Of a stretch of 23,099 nucleotides of DNA, positions 8,588 through 15,853 are shown piece after piece. The notes below the pieces were generated by a model, which was given only the letters and a program-made list of their open reading frames with translations, ran no database searches and was not told where the DNA came from. The stretch is from Gammaproteobacteria bacterium (lineage in GTDB: Bacteria > Pseudomonadota > Gammaproteobacteria > Pseudomonadales > Cellvibrionaceae), in the NCBI GenBank assembly GCA_021151625.1, contig JAGKWY010000059.1:1-23099 (forward strand), in the 5' to 3' direction. Made by a program: the position numbers and the translations under genes. How positions within the stretch are numbered: the first letter of the stretch is position 1; every line of letters starts with the position of its first letter.

Positions 8588-9807
8588 AATCTGCGATTTC
8601 CGAATTAAGCGTGTTGGTCACAGACGATAGCCTCACCCAGCGCCAGTACGCCAAAGAACTGTGCAAAGAGCTGGGCGTGAGTTCGCTTTATGATGCTGCC
8701 AATGGTGTGGATGCATTGGATGTGCTTGCAGCGAATAAGGTTGATGTAGTTCTGATTGACCTGGAAATGCCAATCATGGATGGGGTTGAGCTGATTCGCT
8801 CAATCGCGCAAAAAAAATTGAACGCCAGTGTGATTATCCTGAGTGCTAAAGATCCGATTCTGATAGCCAGTGTTGGCACTATGGCGGAAGCCGATGGGTT
8901 GCATGTTATAGGTACTTTTCAAAAGCCTCTGTTGCCGGATGTATTGCAATGCAGCCTGTTGCGGTTCATTCAAGATAGCAAAGCGTCTGCCGAGCCCAAA
9001 AAAGCCAGCGACAACGAGGTTACTGCGCTGGAGTTGAGCCAGGCTTTAGCCAATCATGAGTTAACCCTGGCCTTTCAGCCCAAATTAACTGCGCAGGGTT
9101 TATTGTTACGCGGTGTAGAAGCGCTGGCGCGCTGGCGCCATCCAACCAAGGGAATGATTTCGCCGGCAGTGTTTATTGAATTGGCTGAACGCCACGGCAT
9201 GATCGATGCACTTACCCATTATTTATTGGAAGAAGCCTTCAAACACAAACGCAGTTGGCAACAGTATGGTTTGCGTTTTCATCTCGCCTTTAATTTATCG
9301 CCGCTGTCATTGGCGGACTCCGATCTGGTGGATTGGCTGTGTAAAATCGCCAATGACTATGGCATAACGCCAGCAGATATTACCTTTGAAGTCACTGAAA
9401 ATGCGCTCCTGGGTGAGTTGGCCAGCGCCATTCGCACTTTGGCGCGTTTGCGTTTGAAAGGTTTCCATATCGCTATTGATGATTACGGTACTGGTTTTGC
9501 CAATGCGCAGCAGCTATCGCGTGTGCCCGCGACGGAATTAAAAATAGATCGCTCGCTGGTACATAACGCCGCGTTGCGACCGCAACAAAAAACTATCCTT
9601 GCCAGTACGGTTGATCTGGCCAAAAACCTCAAGCTAACCACGGTAGCCGAAGGGGTGGAAACTGAAGAGGATTATAAAATCCTGCTGGATTTAGGCGTGG
9701 ACCTGGTGCAGGGCTATTACTTTGCCAAACCGCTCTTCCCTGATGATTTACTGGCCTGGGTAAAAACCGGCTTGAGCCAGTTGCGCCGGCAGCAAGAACA
9801 AAAATAA
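8584..9807 (+). CDS. REC-EAL response regulator, predicted c-di-GMP phosphodiesterase (RocR-like architecture)
   Basis: The 407 residues join a receiver domain (about 8-130) to an EAL domain (about 148-400). The receiver keeps Asp14/Asp15, phospho-acceptor Asp59 and Lys114. The EAL domain keeps the residues known to bind metal and substrate: Glu179 in the EAL triad, Asn237, Glu269/Glu272, Asp299/Asp300 in DDYGTG, Lys320, Glu356 and Glu359. It should therefore be an active hydrolase of cyclic di-GMP. The domain order matches RocR of Pseudomonas aeruginosa. The 4-nt overlap with cheB and its place at the operon end imply that CheA phosphorylates it, so receptor signals would change c-di-GMP; this link is inference. 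No GGDEF domain is present. Confidence 0.93.
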   Translation: MKSAISELSVLVTDDSLTQRQYAKELCKELGVSSLYDAANGVDALDVLAANKVDVVLIDLEMPIMDGVELIRSIAQKKLNASVIILSAKDPILIASVGTMAEADGLHVIGTFQKPLLPDVLQCSLLRFIQDSKASAEPKKASDNEVTALELSQALANHELTLAFQPKLTAQGLLLRGVEALARWRHPTKGMISPAVFIELAERHGMIDALTHYLLEEAFKHKRSWQQYGLRFHLAFNLSPLSLADSDLVDWLCKIANDYGITPADITFEVTENALLGELASAIRTLARLRLKGFHIAIDDYGTGFANAQQLSRVPATELKIDRSLVHNAALRPQQKTILASTVDLAKNLKLTTVAEGVETEEDYKILLDLGVDLVQGYYFAKPLFPDDLLAWVKTGLSQLRRQQEQK

Positions 9808-9843
9808 CCGCTTATTTTGACAGCAGTTTGCGCTGCAGCTCAC

Positions 9844-9868
9844 AAGTGTTTTCGCGAACACTTTTTCT
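9844..9868 (+). terminator. Candidate rho-independent terminator of the chemotaxis operon
   Basis: AAGTGTT at 9844-9850 and AACACTT at 9857-9863 form a 7-bp stem with a 6-nt loop, running into five T residues (9862-9866). It lies 36 nt after the REC-EAL stop, where the operon would be expected to end. The stem is rather A/T-rich, so strength is uncertain. The rest of the gap to 10067 shows no gene I can support; a TATAGA at 9893-9898 could be a -10 element, without a clear -35. Confidence 0.5.
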
Positions 9869-10067
9869 CGCCCTCATCCCTGGGCAAATCAGTATAGAAT
9901 TGCTGACGCGAGTTAAGCTATTTCCGCTCGCCGGACTGTTCGGTCGTTTGGACAGTCGATGGGGGTCATTATTCATCATGGGTACAGCTTGCCAGTCGCA
10001 GCATAGGCGCGAATTAATCGTTTTCCCATGATGATCCATGCTGGTTATTAACCACAGGGCTATAGCA

Positions 10068-10487
10068 ATGAACAGAATGCAACCCAGATTACACGCGGTG
10101 CATCATGTTGCGCTGATATGTTCGGATTATGAAAAGTCCAAGCATTTTTATGTCAATATCCTCGGGTTGGAAATCCTTGCGGAAAATTATCGCGCCGCGC
10201 GCGCTTCCTGGAAGCTGGATTTGGCCTTGCCTAATGGTACCCAGCTGGAGCTTTTTTCATTTCCCAAACCACCCGCCCGCCCATCCCAACCCGAGGCTTG
10301 TGGTTTGCGGCACCTGGCGTTTGTGGTGCGTGATCTGGATGGTGTTGTGGATTGGCTAGTCTCCAATCATATTGAGGTGGAGCCGGTCAGGGTGGATGAA
10401 TATACGCACAAACGGTTTACTTTTTTTAAAGACCCGGATGGTTTACCGTTAGAACTCTACGAATTGCCTGCCTTGCCGCAACATTAG
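10068..10487 (+). CDS. gloA2: VOC-superfamily metalloprotein, YaeR/SMU1112c-type glyoxalase I-like
   Basis: This is a small glyoxalase-fold protein of 139 residues from ATG 10068 (149 from ATG 10038). It closely resembles E. coli YaeR in layout: HHVALICSDYEKSK near the start, then ARASWKLDLALPNG, QLELFSFPKPPARPS, GLRHLAFVVRDLD, and KRFTFFKDPDGLPLELYE. Expected metal ligands are the His in HHVAL, the Glu in LELFSF, the His in GLRHLAF and the Glu in PLELYE, all present. The substrate of this family is not established; true methylglyoxal activity should not be assumed. I prefer ATG 10068 because AGGG at 10055-10058 lies 9 nt upstream and because homologues begin shortly before the HH motif. Confidence 0.9.
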   Translation: MNRMQPRLHAVHHVALICSDYEKSKHFYVNILGLEILAENYRAARASWKLDLALPNGTQLELFSFPKPPARPSQPEACGLRHLAFVVRDLDGVVDWLVSNHIEVEPVRVDEYTHKRFTFFKDPDGLPLELYELPALPQH

Positions 10488-10534
10488 CGGCGGCGAGATT
10501 ATTATGATCGCTATTAACAGAGTGAGATGTGTTG

Positions 10535-11464
10535 GTGTTTAAACAAGCTTATCGGTTAATTGTTATTGCTGTCACTTGTTTGATAGTTGCGCCAGCGCAA
10601 GCACGCGAACTGGTTATCGCCTTTGAAAATACGTTGCAGGAGTCCAGCTCCCTGGATGCCAAAGCGCGTTCGCAAATGCTGGTGCGTAATCTGAAAACGG
10701 TAGCGATTCCACAGGCGATGTTCTTAATTAAAACGGAGAATTTGAGTAGCAAAAATCGCGAACGAGTAGCACTTTATAGCGATAACGGCCATCTACTGGT
10801 CAATACCGGGCACAGTCATAGTCTGGTAAGTAAAAGTGATCTTTATGCTTATGAAATTAGCTTGCTCAAGGCCAATCGATTATTGGCTCCCTACAGCGGC
10901 TACAAAAAGCATATTCATTTCTCCTATTTGCATGAGTCGGGTGACGCAAATATCCAGCGCGGTTTAATTGATTTCTTGCAGGAGCGTGGTTATCAACCAG
11001 CATTTACTGGATTTAATCCGGCACGCGGGATTGATACCTATGTCGATCAGCTGTACCAAAAGAAAGTGCGCAACAATCGCCGGGTAGATATGGCCGCACT
11101 GGAAAAAGCCTACGTTCAGTTACTATTGGAGCCGCTTCAACGGCAAGATGAATACTTGTTTACTATGCTGGGCTATTCTCCGCGACAAGTATTGGTCATT
11201 CAGGAAAATGATTTGGCTGCTTATTTTGTTGTTGCCCTGGTGGATGAATTAATTGCGCGTGGTTGGACGATGGTAGCTGCCGAAAAGGCGATGAATGATC
11301 CGCTCTTTAACCCTATCGCCCATGGTGGGTGGGGGGCTAATGGGTATTTGCACGGGTTAACCGGTTTGCCGGAACTTCCTGTGGCTTATCCGCGCTTGAT
11401 TGGCGCGCGCAAGGCAGAAGTTGATCGAGTCCTGCAGCAGTTGGTTCCAGGCTTTATTGAATAA
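10535..11464 (+). CDS. Secreted NodB-fold (polysaccharide-deacetylase-like) protein with degenerate active site
   Basis: The protein has a signal peptide ending about AQA-RELV, so it should be exported. The order of motifs follows the polysaccharide deacetylase (NodB) fold. LVIAFENT stands where LTFDDG normally is, NTGHSHSLVSKSD matches the NHTxSHPxLxxLS region, FSYLHESGD matches the FRxPYLxEGD segment, and QENDLAAYFVVALVDELIARGW with AEKAMND matches the late LHD and helix region. The metal-binding Asp of the first motif and the first His of the second are missing and the third-motif Arg is lost, so it is probably not an active deacetylase. It may bind glycans instead. Start choice is loose: GTG 10529, TTG 10532 and GTG 10535 are in frame; GTGAG at 10522-10526 is best spaced for 10535. 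The family call rests on motif order alone. Confidence 0.6.
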   Translation: MFKQAYRLIVIAVTCLIVAPAQARELVIAFENTLQESSSLDAKARSQMLVRNLKTVAIPQAMFLIKTENLSSKNRERVALYSDNGHLLVNTGHSHSLVSKSDLYAYEISLLKANRLLAPYSGYKKHIHFSYLHESGDANIQRGLIDFLQERGYQPAFTGFNPARGIDTYVDQLYQKKVRNNRRVDMAALEKAYVQLLLEPLQRQDEYLFTMLGYSPRQVLVIQENDLAAYFVVALVDELIARGWTMVAAEKAMNDPLFNPIAHGGWGANGYLHGLTGLPELPVAYPRLIGARKAEVDRVLQQLVPGFIE

Positions 11465-11501
11465 CCCGTGACAATTGAATGGCGTGTGATTGTTAAATAG
11501 T

Positions 11502-11530
11502 TTGTTACATATTGAGTAATTTTTTACATT
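11502..11530 (+). promoter_or_regulatory. Possible sigma-70 promoter before the secreted jelly-roll protein
   Basis: TTGTTA at 11502-11507 and TACATT at 11525-11530 are 17 nt apart, each matching four of six consensus bases. The position, 28 nt before the preferred start, is reasonable. Weak matches, so low confidence. Confidence 0.3.
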
Positions 11531-11557
11531 TATGGTGATGTGGTGATAGAGGCAAGT

Positions 11558-13075
11558 ATGCTGAAAAATACCTTCCGTTTAATCGTATTGCTGGTTGCCA
11601 GTAGCATTGCTATGGGCGCTATGGCACAAAAAAAATCGGTAATATTTAAAAACGGTTTTGATTCTGAAACCGAGGCAAAAAAATGGGCGCTTATGTACGG
11701 CGTTAAGTTGGTTGCCGAGCAAGCGCGCAATGGCACAGGTGCGTTGCAGGTTGATGAAGGCGAGGCATCAGTGCGCTCGCGCGTTAACTTGAGCGAGCAG
11801 GGTACACTGGAATTCTGGATAAAAACTTCCACTCCGGCGACACAGTATAAAATAAATATACTGGTTTCCGGCACGCAAAATACTGACACCGGTTGGGTGC
11901 AGGTAGGACAAATCCTGGGCAGTAATGACTCTACGGAATACCACGCCAAACGTATTTCAATTGATGATCCGGGCAAAAAATTCCTGCGTCTGGATTTTGA
12001 AGTCACCAATGGCCAGGCCTGGTTGGATGATGTCAGCGTAGAAAAAATCCTGCTGGATACGGCGCTGCAAAAAAACCAGGAAAAAGTAATTGCCGAAGTG
12101 CTGGGCAAATTGCGCGATGACAAAAATTATCAGGTGCAGGCTGATGCGTTGCGCACCCTGGGGAAAAATTACGCGGCGCAAATAGATGTACAGCGTCAAT
12201 ATCTGGAATATGCCAACGGTATTTATTCCAGTGTGACTCTGGTGTTGGCAACGTCCGAGCGCGGCAAAATGGCCAACCCGCTCGGTTATCAGACCTTTAA
12301 AGGTATCGTCAGCGATGTTAAGCGAGTGGCATCGCCGATTCAGAAGTCGCGTATGGAATCACTATTGAAACCCTTGGGCGATATTGCGACGGCCACCCTG
12401 AATGTGATGACCCAGGGGGCTTACCAGGCCTTTGCCGAGCCCTTTAAAACCATAGTGGCGACCACCTTTGATCGTGTGTCCTATGAAAATGCCGGTGTGG
12501 ATCGCAAAGCGCGCAAATTTGCCGAAGAGAATGGTTTGAAAACTTTCTCCAAGGCGGAAGGCTTTTTGGGCGAAGTGGAAAAAGAGTTAAACACTGTAGT
12601 TGCTCTGGATAAAGACCTGATCGATATCCAGCGCGAGGTGGATAAGTTCCGCAAGGATCTGGATAAACATTTAAAAGAGTCGCTAATTGCCGGTGGTATG
12701 GGGCGCGGCCAGGAAAATTACAATCGCGTGATGAGCAAAGACGAACCAACGCGCAATGCGGCCCTGCAGGAAATTGATAATTATTTTATTTTGCAGGCGG
12801 AGAGCTATCAAAATTATTCCAGCTCCAACACCGAGTTTGTGCAATTTATGATGAAAGCTACAGGCACCATGGAAGAGACTCAGGTGTTCAAAGAGCGTTT
12901 CAACCTGATTGCGTCTTCAGTGATTACATTTTATGACAAATTCGATCGCTCAGTCGCTAAAGACCAAAACCCCTTCTCGGATGAAAAAGATCGCAACCTG
13001 TGGGAATCCCATGCGGTGAAAGTGCGCGAGTATATCCAGGAGTCCAAAGCCGCGTTTGCCAAGGCTTATATGTAA
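11558..13075 (+). CDS. Secreted protein of unknown function: jelly-roll-like N-terminal domain plus helical C-terminal domain
   Basis: I do not recognise a named family. Residues 1-23 are a clear signal peptide (cleavage about AMA-QKK). Residues 24-163 have the rhythm of a carbohydrate-binding-like beta-sandwich: an opening FKNGFDSETEAKKW, a GTGALQV strand, a GTLEFWIK strand and a closing AWLDDVSVEKI, as in jelly-roll domains with a terminal Trp-Leu-Asp-Asp-Val strand. Residues 165-505 are strongly helical and charged, with heptad-like stretches at about 335-375. No catalytic motif stands out. The start is ATG 11558 because AGAGG at 11548-11552 is 5 nt upstream and the signal peptide then begins normally; in-frame GTG codons at 11540 and 11543 would add a non-signal extension. 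It follows a secreted NodB-like gene, and a strong terminator comes right after it. A surface or periplasmic glycan-related role is only a guess. Confidence 0.85.
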   Translation: MLKNTFRLIVLLVASSIAMGAMAQKKSVIFKNGFDSETEAKKWALMYGVKLVAEQARNGTGALQVDEGEASVRSRVNLSEQGTLEFWIKTSTPATQYKINILVSGTQNTDTGWVQVGQILGSNDSTEYHAKRISIDDPGKKFLRLDFEVTNGQAWLDDVSVEKILLDTALQKNQEKVIAEVLGKLRDDKNYQVQADALRTLGKNYAAQIDVQRQYLEYANGIYSSVTLVLATSERGKMANPLGYQTFKGIVSDVKRVASPIQKSRMESLLKPLGDIATATLNVMTQGAYQAFAEPFKTIVATTFDRVSYENAGVDRKARKFAEENGLKTFSKAEGFLGEVEKELNTVVALDKDLIDIQREVDKFRKDLDKHLKESLIAGGMGRGQENYNRVMSKDEPTRNAALQEIDNYFILQAESYQNYSSSNTEFVQFMMKATGTMEETQVFKERFNLIASSVITFYDKFDRSVAKDQNPFSDEKDRNLWESHAVKVREYIQESKAAFAKAYM

Positions 13076-13098
13076 ATCCAAGGCTCGGCCAGCAAAGC

Positions 13099-13130
13099 AA
13101 AACACCCCGCATTGTCGGGGTGTTTTTTTA
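13099..13130 (+). terminator. Strong rho-independent terminator
   Basis: AAAACACCCCG (13099-13109) pairs perfectly with CGGGGTGTTTT (13116-13126) around a 6-nt loop, ending in a seven-T run (13123-13129). It follows the secreted protein stop by 23 nt. The remaining gap to 13300 holds no gene I can support; GATAAT at 13225-13230 could be a -10 element for the kinase gene, with no convincing -35. Confidence 0.9.
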
Positions 13131-13300
13131 TCGGCAGGTTGCAGATTAATGCGCTAGCGAGCTTTTTTGGAAATGACATTGGCATATATCCAAATTCAAT
13201 TTAACCGGCTATGCTTCTTCAAGTGATAATTTTCGCGCCTCAGTAAAATCTCGCGCAGGCGCGCAGCGGTAGTAACCTCATCTCTCGAATAAGACAAGTA

Positions 13301-15634
13301 ATGATGCTGAGATTAGCCTTTTTACCTTTGGGTATTTGCGGGCGCATTGCGTCAAAAGCCTTTCGCCTTGCGGTTTTTGTGTTGCTTTGTGCGACAGTTG
13401 TGACATTTGTCAGTGCGCCAGTCCATGCCTTGGATAAACAAAAAATAACCGTTTCTTACCTGTATAACTTTGCCAAAAATATCGAGTGGCCCAATCAGGC
13501 GGCCATGACCTCATTTGATATCGGCGTTTATGGAACCTCTAACCCGGCGTTGATGGATGAATTAACGGTACTGAAGCAGCGCGTCAAAATGCGTGATTTG
13601 CCGATTACGGTGACTCAGGTAAATCGGGTGGATTCTTTAGCCAAATACCACTTGGTCTATGTAGAGCAGACGAGCGCGAAAACCATTAGTGATATTTACG
13701 ATGTATTGGAAGGTAAACCGGTATTGCTGGTGACCCATGCTTACAATAATAAGCAATTGGTGATGATCAACCTGGTACCTACCAGTGATGATCGCCTGAA
13801 ATTCGAAGTGAATAAATCCAATATTATTAATCACGGATTAATACCTTTACCGGAGTTGATCCTCAATGGCGGCACTGAGATTGATGTAGCAAAACTCTAT
13901 CGCGAAGGGCAAGCATCATTGGTTGCACTGCAAAAGCAATTACAAGGGCGCGAAAAAGTGCTCAATGAGTTGACTGCATCGATTCAAAAACAACAGACCA
14001 CCAATGATCAACTGCAAGCGCAAATGGCGTCGCTCAACCAGAACATTCAAAAAAGCGATGCATTGATTGCCGAACAAAAAAAGCAACTGGAAAATCAGCA
14101 GGTACAAATTGAAGCGAGCAAGCTGGAGCGTGAAAGTTTGCTCAATGAAGTTGCCCAGCGTACCCGGGAATTGGATGAGCAGCAGGGACACCTGGATAAC
14201 ATCCGCAAAGAAATTGATACTCGTGAAAAGCGCTTAACCTACCTTAATAGCACTATTAAATCCCAGGAAGATATTATCCTCAAACAGAAAGACGCCATTG
14301 TGAATCTGGATGAATTGGTGGATTCACAAAAAGTAGCGCTGCGTTATTTGTGGGGGTCGGTAATTCTTGGTGCTTTGTTGATCGTTACTGTGTTAATTGC
14401 CTACACAGTAAAACGCCGCGATAACCAGCGCCTTGCCGCGCACAGTCAGGATTTGCAAATGGCGCGCGATCGTCTGGCGATTGCCAAGCGCAAAGCTGAG
14501 GATGCGAGCCAGGCCAAGAGTGAATTCCTGTCGTTGATGAGCCATGAATTACGCACTCCATTGCAAGCTATCATCGGTTATACCGAAGTAGTGATTGAAG
14601 AATTAAAGCTCGCTGATGATGAACATCACGTAAAAGATTTAACGCGTGTGATTGCCAATAGCGAGCGCTTACTGAAATTAATTAATAGCGTATTGGATTT
14701 GGCCAAAATTGAATCTGGCCGTATGGATCTTGATCTGGCAGAAGTAAAACTCTCCAGTCTGGTTGACGAAGCAGTTGGCACAGTGGCTCCCCTGATTGAG
14801 AAAAACGCCATTCGCCTGCTCCTGGATGTCGATGATGGTGAATCCCTGCCAAAAGCAGATCCGGAAAAATTGCTGCATATACTCATCAATTTATTAGGCA
14901 ACGCTATTAAGTTTGCGCCCAATGGTCAGGTTCGCATTAAGGCTTACCATCAACCCAAGCGTATTTTCATCAGTGTGGCTGACAGTGGTATAGGCATTTC
15001 TGCGGAGCAGCAGGCCGGCATTTTTGATCCGTTTAAGCAAGCTGACTCCGGCACTACGCGCAAATTCCAGGGTAGTGGTTTGGGCCTGTCCATTACGCGC
15101 CAGCTGTGTGAATTAATGGGCGGCACTATTCACGTAGAAAGTGAGCTGGGTGCCGGGGCCAAATTTATTGTTGAGCTGCCCTTGCCGATAAATCCAACTC
15201 CAGTGTTGGTACAAAGAAATGAAGCAGAGGAATCAGTCACTGCACCGCTGTTATCCAATCCCGGTGCAGTGGGCGAACATGTGGTGATGATTGATGATGA
15301 TCCGGCGTTTTTGGATGTTATGGCCCGCACCATTCGCGCTGAAGGTTATCAGGTACACACAGCGAGTGATGCCGAAAGTGGCTGGCGATTAATTCAATCC
15401 ATCAAGCCCCAGGTGATCACACTCGACTTATTATTGCCGGATCAACACGGCTGGATTTTATTCGAGCGCATTAAAGAGGATCCGGATGTGTGCGACATTC
15501 CGGTGATAGTGGTCTCCATGATAGAAGAGCGCAAGCGCTTTAATCGCCGACCTGCGGAAGAATACCTGACCAAACCGGTCAGACGCGAAACACTAAAACA
15601 GGCCATTCAGCGACTTGCCCCGCGCAAATCATAA
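13301..15634 (+). CDS. Hybrid histidine kinase with periplasmic YfiR-like sensor domain and C-terminal receiver
   Basis: The 777 residues read in order: signal peptide 1-43 (APVHA-LDK), a YfiR-like (DUF4154) domain at about 46-190 with the hallmark SYLYNFAKNIEWP (52-64), a long coiled coil at about 200-345, a membrane helix at 349-370, a HisKA domain with His415 in SHELRTPL, an HATPase domain (Asn534; DSGIGI 561-566; GSGLGLSI 591-598), and a receiver with acidic Asp665-667, phospho-acceptor Asp709 and Lys758. All kinase residues look intact. There is no HAMP domain, so the coiled coil would carry the signal to the membrane. YfiR proteins are known as periplasmic regulators, for example of the YfiN diguanylate cyclase; here the domain is fused to a kinase. 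No separate response regulator adjoins it. It precedes a TonB-dependent receptor gene, suggesting a common stimulus. Confidence 0.92.
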   Translation: MMLRLAFLPLGICGRIASKAFRLAVFVLLCATVVTFVSAPVHALDKQKITVSYLYNFAKNIEWPNQAAMTSFDIGVYGTSNPALMDELTVLKQRVKMRDLPITVTQVNRVDSLAKYHLVYVEQTSAKTISDIYDVLEGKPVLLVTHAYNNKQLVMINLVPTSDDRLKFEVNKSNIINHGLIPLPELILNGGTEIDVAKLYREGQASLVALQKQLQGREKVLNELTASIQKQQTTNDQLQAQMASLNQNIQKSDALIAEQKKQLENQQVQIEASKLERESLLNEVAQRTRELDEQQGHLDNIRKEIDTREKRLTYLNSTIKSQEDIILKQKDAIVNLDELVDSQKVALRYLWGSVILGALLIVTVLIAYTVKRRDNQRLAAHSQDLQMARDRLAIAKRKAEDASQAKSEFLSLMSHELRTPLQAIIGYTEVVIEELKLADDEHHVKDLTRVIANSERLLKLINSVLDLAKIESGRMDLDLAEVKLSSLVDEAVGTVAPLIEKNAIRLLLDVDDGESLPKADPEKLLHILINLLGNAIKFAPNGQVRIKAYHQPKRIFISVADSGIGISAEQQAGIFDPFKQADSGTTRKFQGSGLGLSITRQLCELMGGTIHVESELGAGAKFIVELPLPINPTPVLVQRNEAEESVTAPLLSNPGAVGEHVVMIDDDPAFLDVMARTIRAEGYQVHTASDAESGWRLIQSIKPQVITLDLLLPDQHGWILFERIKEDPDVCDIPVIVVSMIEERKRFNRRPAEEYLTKPVRRETLKQAIQRLAPRKS

Positions 15635-15672
15635 ATTGCCTGAGCGTAATGAATTAAAAGTTAAGTCAACGG

Positions 15673-15692
15673 ACTTTGCTTTCATGCAAAGT
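15673..15692. repeat. Short inverted repeat downstream of the kinase gene
   Basis: ACTTTGC (15673-15679) and GCAAAGT (15686-15692) are perfect 7-bp arms around TTTCAT. It could be a weak terminator of the kinase transcript or an operator. A T-rich but interrupted stretch follows, so I cannot decide. Confidence 0.4.
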
Positions 15693-15726
15693 TAAACTAG
15701 TCTTATTTCTTTCTTAGTGCAAAAAG

Positions 15727-15762
15727 TACTTACTGATCAGAATGCTAAGGTGGCAGTAAGTA
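15727..15762. promoter_or_regulatory. Inverted repeat in the leader of the TonB-dependent receptor operon
   Basis: TACTTACTG (15727-15735) and CAGTAAGTA (15754-15762) are perfect 9-bp arms separated by 18 nt, about 90 nt before the receptor ATG. The small palindrome CTGATCAG (15733-15740) overlaps the left arm. It may be an operator or an RNA hairpin in the leader. No known riboswitch or Fur box could be recognised in the 15635-15853 gap. Confidence 0.4.
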
Positions 15763-15853
15763 ACTTCATGGCTTATTGGTGTAGTTGGGTCTATAGCATT
15801 GAGTGGTTCAGTCAGCGGAATGACGCCATACCCTTTTTTAATAGGTTGTCATT

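Noticed and set aside
9973..10034. 10-bp inverted repeat TCATCATGGG / CCCATGATGA, 42 nt apart, before the glyoxalase-like gene
   Set aside because: The spacing is long and the arms low in complexity; no T-run or promoter element gives it a role, so it may be chance.
9812..10039. Short open frames on both strands (67-75 codons) in the gap after the REC-EAL gene
   Set aside because: They overlap each other, lack a ribosome-binding site and have no recognisable protein features; the gap better fits a terminator and leader.
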